This document shows positions 10,950 through 22,689 of a stretch of 64,000 nt of DNA, in pieces (the stretch's first letter is position 1; the number at the start of each line of letters is the position of its first letter). A model generated the notes under the pieces. The model saw only the letters and a program-made list of their open reading frames with translations. It had not been told where the DNA came from and searched no databases. Origin of the DNA: Oasisia sp. SBJ-2009 (Eukaryota > Annelida > Polychaeta > Sabellida > Siboglinidae); assembly GCA_964017155.1 (NCBI GenBank), contig OZ024865.1, forward strand, positions 39,340,426 through 39,404,425, read 5' to 3'. The position numbers and the translations under genes were made by a program.

Positions 10950-12560
10950 ACACATTGACACGTACTGCCTACGCTGACGTAGATGTTGGCACGTATTGTA
11001 CGCAAGAGGAAGAGGAGTGCTGGCACATACCACACGTAGATGTTGGCACACATTACATGTAGATGTTGGCACATAGTACACGCAGATGTGGGTTTATAGG
11101 CCAATAGATGAAGACACGTCATGCGCGTGGTGGACGTTGACATTGCATGTACGTGCTGCACGTAGACGTTGTCACGTACTGCTCTTATATGTTAAACATG
11201 TAGTGTTCGTATATGTCGGTGTGTACTGTGTGCACGTGCGACGCGCTGTACGTAGAAGTCGGCACGCATTGCACGCAAATGTCTGCATGTACGTCCTGTC
11301 AATGTTGTCACATACCGCACGTACTGCGGTGTGAGTACATTGGGACATACTATATGCTGTCATGTACCGCATTACGATGTTGGCACGCACTGTGCATTGG
11401 TATTGACCCGTACTGCACGTGAATATTGGCACATGCTACACGTATATGTTGGAGCAGACTGCACATGTATATATTGGCCAATGTTGCACGCAGGTAGCGG
11501 TATGTAAATAGTGACACGTACTGTACGCAGATGGTTATATGTTCTGTACATAAATGTTAACACATACTGCCCGTAAATATTTGCATGTATTGCACCTAGA
11601 TGCTGGCAGACACTGCATGTAGTTGTTGACATATATACGCACAGAAATGTTGGCACATACTGTATGTAAATGTTGGCACATACTGCACGTAGATGGTGTC
11701 ACGTGGTGCACGTATGCGAAGCCACATACTGCATTTAATACTGCACCTAAAAATATTGGCACATACAGCACATAAATGCGGGCACGTAATGTATGCAAAT
11801 GTTGGCACTTGTTGCGTGTAGATGTTGGCACATACTACACGTACATGTAGGCACATATTGCATGTAAATGTTGTAACATAGTACACGTAGACGTTGGCAA
11901 CCTACGTACTACACGTAGATGTTGCACATACTGCATGCAAATGTTAGCACATAGTTCAAGTAGATGTTGTGTCACATACTGCGTGTAAATAGTGTCACTT
12001 ATTGCACATATATGCAGCCATATACCGCTTTACATTTTTAATTATTGTATAAACACTGTTAGAAAACGAACGGCCATCTTAGTTTATAGATGTTTTGGTC
12101 AATGGCTGCCTTTTAAATAGTCTGCCATTTAGGTCGCTCACCATAAACAACTGTACATAGATGTCTGTATGTTTTGCATGTAAATGTTGCTATGCAATAT
12201 GTTCATGTTTTGCATGTACATTTTGGCTCGTGTTTTACGTATGTGTTTCGCACATACTACACGTAGATGTTGGCACACATTGGCACGTACTACACGTAGC
12301 TATTGGCAGGTACTATATCTAGATATTGGCACGTAATGCACGTAGATGTTGGCACGTACTACACGTAAATGGTGGCACGTACTACACGTAGATGGTGGCA
12401 CGTACCACACGTAGATGGTGGCACGTACGACACGTAGATGGTGGCACGTACTACACGTAGATGGTGGCACGTACTACACGTAGATGGTGTCACGTATCAC
12501 ACGTAGATGGTGGCACGTACGAGACGTAGATGGTGTCACGTACTGCACGTATTCGCAGCC
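10950..12560. repeat. Degenerate ~24-bp minisatellite in the putative 3' UTR of gene A
   Basis: Dozens of units resembling TAGATGTTGGCACGTACT plus CACG follow one another with 5-40% divergence. The cleanest block is 12320-12545, where GATGGTGGCACGTACTACAC repeats almost perfectly. Two non-repeat islands (about 12010-12180 and 12580-12780) resemble each other: both contain CTGCCATCTT or GGCCATCTTAGTTTAT, then AATAGTCTG and CATAAACA. The array therefore also grew by larger duplications. A shorter array of the same unit follows the stop codon of gene B. Confidence 0.85.
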
Positions 12561-12854
12561 ACATGCTACATATCATACTGCAATGCATAACATTGTTTAA
12601 AAATACGTTAATTTTTAATCGTTACCATCTAGTGATATAAACACACTGTTAACGAACTGCCATCTTCGTTTATGGAATGTTTTGTCCATGGCTCACTTTT
12701 GAATAGTCTGTAAGTTCCGTCGCACACTGGTAATGCTCATCATAAACATCTGCATTTGAGTGTTCAATATACAAGTTCACTGTAGTGCGTAGACGACATG
12801 CTTAAAACATCTTGTGTGGACCATATTTGGACACGAACATTCAACAGTGGTTGA

Positions 12855-12860
12855 AATAAA
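12855..12860 (+). promoter_or_regulatory. Candidate poly(A) signal of gene A
   Basis: An AATAAA hexamer is the first plausible signal after the terminal exons and the minisatellite. If used, it would place the minisatellite inside a ~2-kb 3' UTR. The hexamer alone is weak evidence. Confidence 0.3.
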
Positions 12861-12889
12861 ATATAAATGCCGCATCATGTTGTTTTTCC

Positions 12890-13255
12890 ATCATAATAGG
12901 CCATGTAAGTCTCGCGCTCGAAAACGAGGTTGGGGGCACTTGGGGGCAGGAAGTCTATGCTCTGTTTGTTAACATATAGGACTTTGTTTTATTGTTTGGC
13001 TATAATAATTTGTCTGTCCCCAAACAGTGTTTGATAGTTATATTTTCCGAAGGATCGTTACACTGGAACACTTTCCCGTCAAGAATGATCAAGACAATCA
13101 TTCATTATAATCGATTGTTATGGTGGTTGCCATGGCATCGGCGGCTAGTACTTATGTTTGACGATCTTGACAAGTAATGAAGTATGGCATCTTTCGCGCA
13201 GTACAACCTGTTTTGCGGCAAAGGTATTATGTGTTATGATTATGTAACACTGTCT
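12890..13255. repeat. Dispersed repeat, copy 1
   Basis: Shares a TAGGCCATGTAAGTCTCGCG start, GTTAACATATAGGACTTTG, TTATAATCGATTGTTATGG and TTTCGCGCAGTACAACCT with copies at 22690-23375 and 32130-32870, in the same order and orientation. No coding capacity is seen. Confidence 0.75.
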
Positions 13256-13799
13256 ACGATCGCCGACTGTCTACGATCCGACGCACTGCAACAATCACAA
13301 CATAGACAGTCGTGCATAGCTGGGGCTGGGGCTGTATGCTTGTGGCAACGCCTACTACTCATAAGGGGAGGCCCACAGAAACTCCTATTAAGAACCTCGC
13401 ATTAATCGTATGATGATGAAACCACATTTTTCTCAGACCCAAGATGACAGAGATTGCCATCGTGAAAATTGTTAAAGTTTAAGTGAGTTATAATATTTAA
13501 ATTTTGATGAGAGAATCAAGTCTTCAAGTATGTTACTGCTTAAAAGTGATATTTCACTATCCTGCAGTTGTGATTAAAATAATGTGCGCTAAAATAATAA
13601 GTTAATAAAATAAATATGACAATAGATAAATCCAGTTGACTGTACATTAAGTGTACATTAAAACGATGAATAAATTAATAAGGTAAATATAATAAATATA
13701 TAAAAATACTAAGTTAATAAAATATTAGAATAAATAGATCAATAAAATTAATAGTACATAAAAAAGCAGGCAGTCCATGATTAACACTAAAACAATCTA

Positions 13800-15335
13800 C
13801 TATAATGTCAATGTCTGAATGACTGGGATGGCGGCTCTCTGGAACACTTCTGCGGTAGATGCGGTGACAGCTTCCTCGGTAAGTGCGTTCCACTGTGGAA
13901 TACAGCGTACGTAGAATGATGGCTGGTAGGGCGTGCAAGTGGCAGGTAGGGTTCGTAGTTTGTGCTTGTGTTGGCGTCTGGTGTGCGCATCTGTTGTGGT
14001 GATGATGACAGGCAAGCTGATGTGCATTAGTCCGTGGTGAATTAAAAAAAAACATAGTTGCATCTCTTATCCGCCTTCGTGTGTACAAGGAGTTCCACAT
14101 CAGGTTAGTGCACATATCACTGACACTTGACGTTCTGCGGTAATCACCGGTGACAAATCGCGCAGCGGATCTTTGTACGCGCTCTATTGTCTGAATGCCT
14201 GTCTTTGTGTGAGGTGCCCAGGCGCATGTGGCAAACTCGAGTGTTGGTCGCACGAGTACCTCGTATGCTGTTTGTCTCACTTGCGGTGGCGCCGCATTCA
14301 GGGTTATTTTGAGTAAGCAAGAGTCTTGCTGGCTTTGTTCTGCACTTTGTTGATATGTGGTTGCCACGATAATTTTGTGTTGATGGTAACCCCCAGGTAG
14401 TCCTGGTTGTCAGTCCGTGGTATTTGGTGGCTCCCCATGAAGTAGTTATAGGCTGATATGTTCCTCTTGGTAGTAACCGATAAGACAGCACACATTGACA
14501 CATTAAAATCCATCTGCCATGTCTTTGCCCATGAGAGAAGTTTGTTCAGGTCAGACGCAAGTGTGAAATGGTCAGCGGGAGTATGTATCTGACGGTAAAC
14601 AATACTGTCGTCAGTAAACATGCGCATTTGCGAAGTCACACCTTCCGCGATGTCGTTGATCTACATTAAAAACAACATAGTGCCCAACACACTTCCTTGT
14701 GGGACTCCCGAGAGTACCCCAGCTGACTGCGATGTTTGTCCGTTGACGACAACTTGTTGACTGCGAGAACACAGGAATGCACTGAACCATGTATTGGTCT
14801 TTCCGCCTATCCCATAGTAACGGATCTTATGCAGAAGTTTATCATGTGATACTTTGTCAAATGCTTTACTAAAGTCCAGAAAGATGACATGTTTGCTTCT
14901 TTTGATTAATTGTATAAGCTAGTTCGTGTAAAGTATCAACAAGTTGCATCTCGCAAGATAAGCCCGTTCGGAAGCCATGTTGATTTGGAAGCAGTATATT
15001 GTTGTGATCTAGGTGACGACCAATCTGGCTGCATACAATATGCTCCATAATTATGTTATGCACGTGAGTGACACTGGTCTGTAGTTTGATGGATTGGCCT
15101 TGTCACCTTTCTTATATATTGCAGATATTCGTGCTGTTAACCAGGCGGATGGGACAGTTCCTTCCTCACAGGATTGTCGGAAGATCACAGACAGTACACC
15201 AGCAATCTCTTTGGCAGTCTCCTTCAGTATCCTTGCTGGTAGCTCATCGGGGCCAGTAGCTTTCGTTTGGTCAATGTTCTTTAGTAAAATTTCAATTCCG
15301 GGTTGTGTGAAGTGTATGGTGTCCATCTCACGGTA
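13800..15335 (-). pseudogene. LINE family 3 reverse transcriptase, frameshifted
   Basis: Conceptual translation needs at least four frame changes: 15326-15051, 15063-14869, 14639-14304 and 14367-13714. Motif 0 through the thumb and the C-terminal domain are present, so this is a near full-length but dead RT module. The catalytic position reads FTDD, a substitution of the usual alanine. A stop interrupts the segment after [15 protein letters not shown] at about 14660. Confidence 0.8.
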
Positions 15336-15640
15336 TAGTCAAGTTGCCAAAATGATGACCCTGCAATGTTAATAACTGTAAACTCTTTTTACGGAAATGT
15401 ATTTTATATAGTTAGGAGAGCAACATTAGCTTGGTTGCACCTTGTGCAACCTTGAGCATTTCTCATAATTCAAGACGGCGGTCTCGGCCATCTTGAATAT
15501 CAGCAAATATTCAACCTTTGCTCTCGATGACATAGAGGGTCGTGTAATACCTCTTTTTAAGGGATTTCCAGGACGGGGAGTCCTTTTCTGGAGTTATTGT
15601 TTTGGATACGGTGTCAAATTAAAGGTCAAATCAGAGGTCA
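15336..15640. repeat. Left terminal inverted repeat of transposon 1
   Basis: Pairs with 18805-19123 in reverse complement. The outer 13 bp are identical and a 16-bp difference follows. High identity then runs from TGCAATGTTAATAACTG to GGTCAAATCAGAGGTCA. Confidence 0.85.
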
Positions 15641-15756
15641 CATTTATTTGTACAACCTTTAGTATTTCTCAGTATTCGAGATGCATGTATATATTAAGGA
15701 AATAAAACATATGTGAATTTGAATTTATTAATCAGCCTTTTCGATATGCATGTATA

Positions 15757-17031
15757 TTATAATAAGGAAATAAAGAGTATATTTATATCGTCATCGACAC
15801 TTGGCCCCCGTTCATCGTCTTCGATATCCATCTGCTTGCTGATGAAAGGACTACAGCAGATGTCTCCTCCCTCGCATTTGCAGTAGTCCGTGCATGAAAG
15901 GCCTGCGCTGTTGCAGCTGTAGCGTGTGCTACTGCATGCCTTGTACTCTGCAGTGCAGCTATAGCTAACGACAGCCAGTAGTGCTTGGGGAGCAACTGGC
16001 GCTGTTGAGACGGCCGGTGTGATGGCGGAGCCTTCGATGTTCCAACCAAAGTTGGCAATATTCCGAGCTTCTTCAGGTGGATCAGGTTGTTCCGCAGCCT
16101 TCCACAGTAGCATCTGAAGATGAGTCGGTGGAAGTTTCTTCAGTGGCGGAGGTTTCTTATGTCCACGGTAGAAGTGAGCACGTGAGTCGTTCATTGTTGT
16201 ATATCCCTTCTGTCCGTAGAGGGGTAAGAAGAATGTGTGTGCTGTCTCCTGGAGCTGAGCGTGGGTCGCGCCAGGCTGACCGAGACCTGGTATATCTATC
16301 TCTAGGAGCTTGAGCGCTAACTTTTTTCCTTTTCCAAAGGGATACGACACTGTATCGCAACCTGACAGTGCGTGGATACCGAGAAGTTGACTGCACTTTC
16401 TGAGGCCTAACCGCTGAACAGTTTCGTTGATTTCCAAGACATCGCCATTCCACTTTTCCATTTGAATCTTGACAACTCGCATCCTTGATGTCCAGTACAC
16501 AAAGAGAACGAAGACGTCGGTATCATCACTGAGGATTCGGATGGTCAGGGCGCCTTCTGCCACCGCTTTCAGCATGTGGCTGCAGAGGGTGACGTCTGCC
16601 TCATCATGGGTAACACCACAGTCCAGCATGTTGACGAGTTGGATGTTGTGTGGAAGGGGATAGCTGCATAGAATGTTGTTAAGCAGATTCTTGTTCTTGG
16701 AATTATGAAGAATAACTTCTCGGCATGGAAGGAGGGTGTTTGGGGTTAGACGTACTTCCTTGGCTCTTCCTCTTCTCGTCCGCTCATGGTCCTTTGCGCT
16801 GGGAGCATCTTGGTCGTATCTGTCGAACAGAATGATTTGTTTGGAGACAGGAGGATAGTGGGCCAGTGGAGTGCCGAAGCTTGCAGCCAGGTCTCCTGAA
16901 GTTCCGGAGACTGGCCAGACGACGTGGTACAGAAGCTGGCCGGCATCAACCAGCACCACGTTTGGAGCACATGGAGTCATGACAGAGACAATGAGAAACT
17001 TGACGAGCACGGCCTTGTCATCCTTCCTCAA
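15757..17031 (-). CDS. Academ-like transposase, C-terminal nuclease-like part
   Basis: A 424-residue open frame without an ATG at its left edge, so it is the downstream part of a longer protein. Visible blocks: VDAGQLLYHVVWP, DRYDQDAPSAKDHERTRRG, CGVTHDEADVTLCSH (most relatives: SHEEADTR), IRILSDDTDVFVL (acidic cluster, probably metal-binding), LGIHALSGCDTVS and LPPTHLQMLLWKAAEQ. A cysteine-rich C-terminus follows (SCTAEYKACSSTRYSC, CTDYCKCEGGDIC). The acidic pairs and order resemble PIN/XPG-like nucleases; this fold call is an inference. The expected product would act in the nucleus to cut or join the transposon ends. The continuous 1.27-kb frame suggests fairly recent activity of the family. 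Confidence 0.65.
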   Translation of the reverse strand: MRKDDKAVLVKFLIVSVMTPCAPNVVLVDAGQLLYHVVWPVSGTSGDLAASFGTPLAHYPPVSKQIILFDRYDQDAPSAKDHERTRRGRAKEVRLTPNTLLPCREVILHNSKNKNLLNNILCSYPLPHNIQLVNMLDCGVTHDEADVTLCSHMLKAVAEGALTIRILSDDTDVFVLFVYWTSRMRVVKIQMEKWNGDVLEINETVQRLGLRKCSQLLGIHALSGCDTVSYPFGKGKKLALKLLEIDIPGLGQPGATHAQLQETAHTFFLPLYGQKGYTTMNDSRAHFYRGHKKPPPLKKLPPTHLQMLLWKAAEQPDPPEEARNIANFGWNIEGSAITPAVSTAPVAPQALLAVVSYSCTAEYKACSSTRYSCNSAGLSCTDYCKCEGGDICCSPFISKQMDIEDDERGPSVDDDINILFISLL

Positions 17032-17089
17032 GCAGCCGTACTCATCGATCAGGGCCGGAGGGACTAGACTCAGTTCAAACTAGAAGACA

Positions 17090-18405
17090 TCGGCTATATC
17101 AATGCTGCGCTGCTGCCCCACGACTAACAGCTGACTGAACAGCGTCACAACGTCGTAGATGGCCTTCCCTTGACAGTGACTGCCTTCTTGAGCAACTCCA
17201 TTGTTTTGACTTTCTTCTTCATTGTCTTGTGGAATGCACTACTTAGCGAAGCGGAGAACTGCCTGCTCTGCTCACTCCCGATGGCCAATGCGTTCTGAAC
17301 ATTCACTGTGTCTGGCGCCACTTGGCCATTGCAGATGTTATAGACACCTGGTTGCTGGTCATTGAGGGGGTGACTGCACTTCTCCAGCTCCACCGCGATC
17401 TTCTTCCGATCGGCCTCGTCCAGTCTCCTTCTTCACTCTCATTCCTCCTTGTGCTTATTATTCTCCTCCCCATCTACTTCACCGTGTGGCTTCTGCTCCT
17501 CCTCAGCTTCATTGTACATATGTTCCATGGCGATGTCAAGGTGGGCGCACACACTGAAACTATTCACCCACACAGCCACTTGCTCGGGGCTCGTTGAAAT
17601 GCCCTTCGTACCTCAAGAACCCTTCCCTCGCTTGATATATGTCTGCTCTCCGAACTGATCTGCTGGCACTGCGGTCCCCCATCCGAGTGCCGACAGACGT
17701 GTGCACCTGCCAGTAGGTTCTCCTTGGCACGGTGGGAAAGGTGCTCCATCTGTTGCACATACCAGCTCAGGTAGCGGGCATAATTGTGGTGACCTGCTGC
17801 GAAGAAGTATGGCAGCATTGCCTTGAGACAGTGCTGCTGGAGGAGGAAGTCACCGTTCCGCTCTCTGCGCAGGAACATGAGCGACAACAGTGTAGGCTTG
17901 ACAAAGCAGTCCACCCATAGCCTCCCGGTCGGATGCCCTCTGGCTGTCTCCAGGTAGACATTCAGCTCCTCATATATCTTGCGCCATTCGAATAGAAATT
18001 ATGCAGCAACACGGCAATGATGAGACGGTATGCCCGTAGAGCATTGGTCCAAACCTTTCCGTTGACTATGCTGGTGATACCAGCAAACGCTGCGCTGATG
18101 AGAATGTCCACTCCTGATGCCTTCATCAATGTTCCTACACAGCCCAGGAAACTCATGAGAGTGTGCATCATACCCGGGTGAAGTATGATGTTGGTACAGC
18201 GCAGAGCATCGTTCCACTGGCTTAGGCATGCAGTCTGATACAGTTGGAGGTCGACTGCGATGTGGGTGTACTGCATCCCAAAACTATTGAGATTCACAAG
18301 CGTAGTTAATACAGTGTCGGGGTGAGCAGTTATGGTTTGTACCAGTTTCAACGATTTGGAACATTGGCACTGTTCTTGAAACGTTATGGCTACGCACAAT
18401 ATCAA
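17090..18405 (-). pseudogene. Academ-like transposase, N-terminal and middle part, frameshifted
   Basis: Three - strand stretches continue the protein upstream: 18405-17962, 17914-17564 and 17393-17145. The middle one has NGDFLLQQHCLKAMLPYFF and HHNYARYLSWYVQQM, matching the W(L)xxH...P.FF / NYARYLP motif that precedes the nuclease part in this family. Frame changes between the three pieces indicate indels, so this copy is unlikely to encode a full protein unless introns join them. Confidence 0.5.
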
Positions 18406-18804
18406 TGGGACAAACTCAATATCTTTTTTAATATTGACATTTCCTTAAACAGATCCGGTAAAATGTGATTGCTAAATAAATGCAATTAGTCTGCATTAGC
18501 ATAAGAAGTAAACAGCTGTTAAGCAAACACGCAATATTAATGGTTAAAGTACAAATATATTAAATGTGACACGTTAAGGTCAAGACACTCCAGCATGTCA
18601 AATTGAAAAACCTGTCAAATGACTGAATAAGTTATTGTAGTGACTTAGCATATTGAGGGGGACTATAGCAAACATACAACAGCATTCGTTTTTTGTGTTA
18701 AGCGGTTCTTAAATATGAAAAGCTTGGGACAAGAATATACAACTTACTGTAGAGTAGATGGTCTGTAGAGGTGATTTGTTCCTGGTTTTATTTCAAATTT
18801 GACC

Positions 18805-19123
18805 TTTGACCTCTGATTTGACCTTGACTTTGACACTGTATCCAAAAAATAACTCAAGAAACGGACTCCCCGTCCTGGAAATCCCTTAACAAGAGGTATT
18901 ACACAACCCTCTATGTCATCGAGATCAAAGGTTGAATATTTGCTGAAATTCAAGATGGCCGAGACCGCCATCTTGAATTATGAGAAATGCTCAAGGTTGC
19001 ACAAGGTGCAACCAAGCTAATTTTGCTCTCCTAACTATATAAAATACATTTCCATAAAAAAAGTTTACAGTTATTAACATTGCAGGGTCTGCTACAGGAA
19101 GTATATGAGCGGCAACTTGACTA
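18805..19123. repeat. Right terminal inverted repeat of transposon 1
   Basis: Reverse complement of 15336-15640. It is about 14 bp longer because of an insertion near 19090-19110. Confidence 0.85.
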
Positions 19124-19410
19124 GTAGGGAGACAGTCCTTTGTCAGGCAAGTGTTTACCATCATCACTGGTGAAGACTGACTCAAACTGCGTGTTTAAGC
19201 ACTCTGCCTTAGCTTGGTTTGTAATGTGTAGGCCATTTGTATCAGTGAGTATAGGGATATGTTTTCAGTTATCTTGAGTTTGACAAAGGACCAACATTTC
19301 TTTTGGTTTCCTCTGTCAAGCAGGCTCGCTCCAATCACGTTTCTGATGTAGTCATCATGAGCAGATCTCAATAGTTTCTGTAACTGTTGCCGTTTTATAC
19401 GGTAGGCTGA

Positions 19411-20676
19411 CTAGTCTTCGTGCTTTTTTGACATTCTTGCTTTGCGATACTGCCTGTCTTTCTTCCGAATTTCACACTTGATGTTCCGTGTGATCCAGGG
19501 CAGGTGTCGTTTAGTGTTGGACTTTGTCGTTGCAAAGTGTTTAATGATGGCTTGATGTAATGCACTCTTGAATGATTTCCAGTTCTCCTCTGTTGTTCTA
19601 GATGTTGGATTTTCCATTAAAACCATCGCTGCGTAAGCCGCCATGTCTGCCCTTAGGCCCTCAAAGTTTGCAGATTTGTATTTGTACACCGTGTGAGAGT
19701 GCTTGTTTGAGTGCTGTTTGGAACGGACGTCAAGTATAGTGAGTACCGCAAGATGATCGCTCATCCCAGGGACCACTTCAATCCGAGAAACGAGGTTTGG
19801 GTTTGTGCTAAAAACCAGGTCCAGCACAGCATTCGATGAAGGTCGTGTAATCTCTAGTTAATGTTGAGTAAGGTTAAAATGTTCTTTGATGGCTACAAGT
19901 TTCCTGGCGTTTGCACTACCACAGGTCCCTGACACTTCGTCCGAGTCCCATGCTATGTATCCACCATTGAATTCGCCGGCGATTATAGCGTGTGGGTGTC
20001 TACGCATACATTTGGTGTGCAATTCTGTTAGGGACTCTTCTAGTGGGGCTCCTGGTGGTCGATAGAAAAAGCCCAAGTATAGTGTCTGCGATTGTGGAAG
20101 TTGGATGGAACTCCACATACATTCATTGTCCTTATTTAAGTCATTCTCCTCTGTAGCCAGGACATATCCCCTTATTGCACAAAACACTCCACCGCCGTGT
20201 TTGGTACGGTCCTTCCGATGCACTTCCGTGTAGTGAGAAGAGAAGAGGCTGTAAGTCGGGAATATATTGTCAATTTTTGACTCACATCCCAGAATGACAT
20301 GTGGGTCGTATTGGGGTAGTAACGCACGAAACTCACAGTTCTTAGTATTTCCCTTAATACTGTTACAGTTTATTAAACGAATCTTAATGAATGATGAACC
20401 TTTCTTGGGGATTTGTTGTTGTGTTGATGTGTCACTGTTGTCATTCATAGACGACACTGTTGTGTTCATGCTGGTGGATTGCATAATTGTCTCTGGCCAC
20501 CGGCATTGTCTTCTACCGCCTGTTGTCCCTCTGTGGGTCGGCGGAGCTTTGCAAATGCCCAGTTGTTTTAAGTCATAGAACACTGACCTGGAGACACTGA
20601 TGACCGATTTGGATGTTTGGTGACACACCTGAAACAGCTGGCGGCTTGAATAAGTGATTGCCATGGCGACGGTCAC
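19411..20676 (-). CDS. LINE family 3 APE endonuclease ORF (5' part, one interruption)
   Basis: Frames 20676-19858 (272 residues) and 19827-19411 encode the endonuclease that nicks target DNA before reverse transcription. Blocks: INCNSIKGNTKN, GCESKIDN (TES-W position), HGGGVFCAI, LGFFYRPPGAP, IIAGEFNGGYIAWDSD (GDFN motif with GEFN here), then after a stop VLDLVFSTNP and VVPGMSDHLAV (SDH catalytic block), and LPWITRNIKCEIRKKDR. The stop between the GDFN and SDH blocks at about 19860 breaks the domain. Confidence 0.8.
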
Positions 20677-20699
20677 AGCTGACTGGATATGGCACAGTA

Positions 20700-21925
20700 G
20701 TTATGGAGGAATGTCTCATAAAATCGTTAAAATCCGTAATACCTCAATGTCCAAGTTGAAACTGTTGGCGTCATAGTAATCCACGAACGTTCACTGTTCT
20801 CATAGATGTAAAATCAAAGCACACTATTGCTGAACACTTGAAATAAAGCTGATAATAGCACGACAGCAACGTTACACTGTGGCAGGACAAGCGCACACAC
20901 TAATCACATATTAGGGTGTGCGTAGCACGTTGAGGACGTTTTCTGAGGTTTGGCTGGTAGGTAGATGAATATTTAATAAGAAGACCCGGACAATTTCATG
21001 CACCTCGCATGTAGCGCATTGTAGCTAAGTCGTTTCGAATTTACCCCCCATATTTTTCAGCATTGCGCTGACGCAATGACGGCAATTGTTTTAGTCATCT
21101 AAAACATAATCTAACAGCATCTTTGAACACGATACTATTTAAAGAGGCTATTTAGGCGCGAATGTATATCTAAATATACAATATCTCTAATGAGGTTAAT
21201 ATTTTTAATGTATGTGCTAATTTGAGCATATTATCAATAAATATTGAGACAGTGAGATTTCCTAATTGCTAATCAATTGCTAATCAATACGATGCTTATG
21301 GTGACTGGTTCGTACTATAATTTTGTGTATGTTTTATGTTATTATCATTATGTTATTGAAGCCTGTCGCAAAACGGTATTTGTACTGAGCCGGTTAACTT
21401 GTATAAATACTTACATAAAATACGTTACTGAAATGTCTCACAAGAAAATAGTAAATATTATTAAGAGTACACTAGCTTCCATCGTGGGTGCAGAATAATT
21501 AATTAACTGGGCCTTATAGATAGTTAAATAGAAAACGTTGCTAAACGTCCGACAAATAATCCTGCAAAATAAACCAAATGATATAGGTAATATTGGATAT
21601 AAAATGCTATAATTTTTGAATGCATGGATATTTAAATTCTGTAAACAGTATATAGTTACCTATTGTTACATATTATACATAAAATCAACGTCCACCATCA
21701 TAAACATGGTAAAGTTATTTTTGATTGTTTTTTGCAGGTCCCTAATCATGAACAATTGCTGGTAGTCCTGCTTGTAATTATGACCAATCGGTCCAGTTAA
21801 TTTCCTTAACAATCTGTTCTTCGAAAAACACAAAATTGTGATAAAGTGCCATGTGCCGAATGCTCCTAACACCGGTCGTTCCGCTATGGAGACAACGCTC
21901 ATGTAGTTTCATTATTACTAGAGAG
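20700..21925. other. AT-rich non-coding stretch
   Basis: Nothing recognisable beyond the probable 5' UTR of LINE family 3 in its first ~250 bp. No credible gene or RNA. Confidence 0.4.
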
Positions 21926-22262
21926 CAATGGCTCATGGGTAGAACTTCGGACTCTCGACTACGAGAATCCGGATTCAAATCCTGTGCTGCAGTGCTAAAA
22001 CCTTGGGCAAGTTTTTTCACTCTACATTGCTCCAGTTCACTCAGCTGTATAAATGAGTACCTGGCTATAGACAGTGGTGGATATGTGTACGAGTAGCCTT
22101 CGCGCATTAATTGTAGCATATAGCTGGACGCTTCCCAGAGAAGCCAAGATGGTGTCTGAGTGAACAGGTCTGTCAGGGAAGTAAAGTGTAAGGCGCTTTG
22201 AACGGTCGTGAGGACTGGATACTGCGCTATATAAGAACTTGCCTTTTGCCTTTACAATAATA
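21926..22262 (+). mobile_element. tRNA-derived SINE with LINE-like tail, copy 1
   Basis: The head has RNA polymerase III control boxes: TGGCTCATGGGTAGAAC (box A-like) and GGATTCAAATCCTG (box B-like), about 30 bp apart. It is followed by a ~230-bp body and a tail GCGCTATATAAGAACTTGCC. A second copy lies on the - strand at 43801-44135 with head, body and tail in the same order. Mutations in the head and the long body rule out a functional tRNA. Confidence 0.8.
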
Positions 22263-22284
22263 ATAAAGCTTATTATTATTCTTA

Positions 22285-22430
22285 TTAGTAGTGGTGGTGG
22301 TGGTGTTGGTGGTGGTGGTGGTGGCGGTGGCGGTGGCGGTGGCGGTGGCGGTGGCGGTGGCGGTGGCGGTGGCGGTGGCGGTGGCGGTGGCGGTGGCGGT
22401 AGCGGTAGCAGTAGTTGTAGTTGTAGTGAA
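22285..22430. repeat. (GGTGGC)n / (GGT)n microsatellite
   Basis: A TTATTA stretch is followed by GGTGGT and then about 13 copies of GGCGGT, directly after the SINE tail. The poly-Gly and poly-Pro frames over it are artefacts. Confidence 0.95.
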
Positions 22431-22689
22431 TAAGTTAGAAAGCACTGACACAGATAAATAAAAAGGACAATATCATAAAACATACGCAAACGTAGCACCA
22501 CAAATCCAAGATCATAAAATCATGGCATATAAAAACATATTGTAAAGAGTACAGCCAACTTATCATTAAGCAGCAACGTTGCAAAATCCTGTTATACAGT
22601 ATATATTATACGTATTATAGCGTACTGACTGCCCAAAATATGTTTTAGCGTAGCAGAACCGACTTCATCATTTTAATTCCTTCGAATGT

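Larger units (their letters stand above)
15336..19123 (-). mobile_element. Academ-like DNA transposon 1 (3.8 kb, ~305-bp TIRs, 3-bp TSD GTA)
   Basis: The left end (from TAGTCAAGTTGCC at 15336) and right end (reverse complement, to 19123) match for about 300 bp with small indels, including TGCAATGTTAATAACTGT, TATATAGTTAGGAGAGCAA and GGTCAAATCAGAGGTCA. GTA flanks both sides (15333-15335 and 19124-19126). Between them, - strand frames encode a protein family with a DEADVT / SDDTDVFVL / HALSGCDT signature. These proteins are common in invertebrate genomes. I assign them to Academ transposons, which are described as carrying an XPG-type nuclease domain and making 3-4-bp target duplications. The superfamily name is my inference; TIRs, TSD and insertion into a LINE are direct observations. 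Confidence 0.8.
13700..20700 (-). mobile_element. CR1/jockey-type LINE (family 3) split by an Academ-like transposon
   Basis: On the - strand the element runs from an endonuclease ORF (20676 to 19858, with remnants to 19130) to reverse transcriptase (15326 to about 13800). A 3.8-kb DNA transposon (15336-19123) interrupts it between the two. RT blocks: ATGPDELPARILKE, PSNYRPVSLTCIT, NQHGFRTGLSCEMQL, [11 protein letters not shown] sequence near 14870, GVPQGS and FTDDSIVYR near 14600 (relatives have FADD; here F-T-D-D), then the C-terminal PTLEFATCAWAPHTKTG. Several frameshifts show it is inactive. The 5' end at 20676 has the N-terminal block FYDLKQLGICKAPP that precedes the endonuclease in such elements. 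Confidence 0.85.

Noticed and set aside
10950..12560. CRISPR-like array
   Set aside because: Units are adjacent and degenerate with no unique spacers, and the genome is eukaryotic; it is a minisatellite.
21930..21990. Functional tRNA gene
   Set aside because: The A and B boxes are embedded in a ~330-bp repeated unit, with no intact cloverleaf or terminator; it is a SINE head.
22037..22501. Proline-, threonine/alanine- and glycine-rich frames
   Set aside because: They come from the (GGTGGC)n array.
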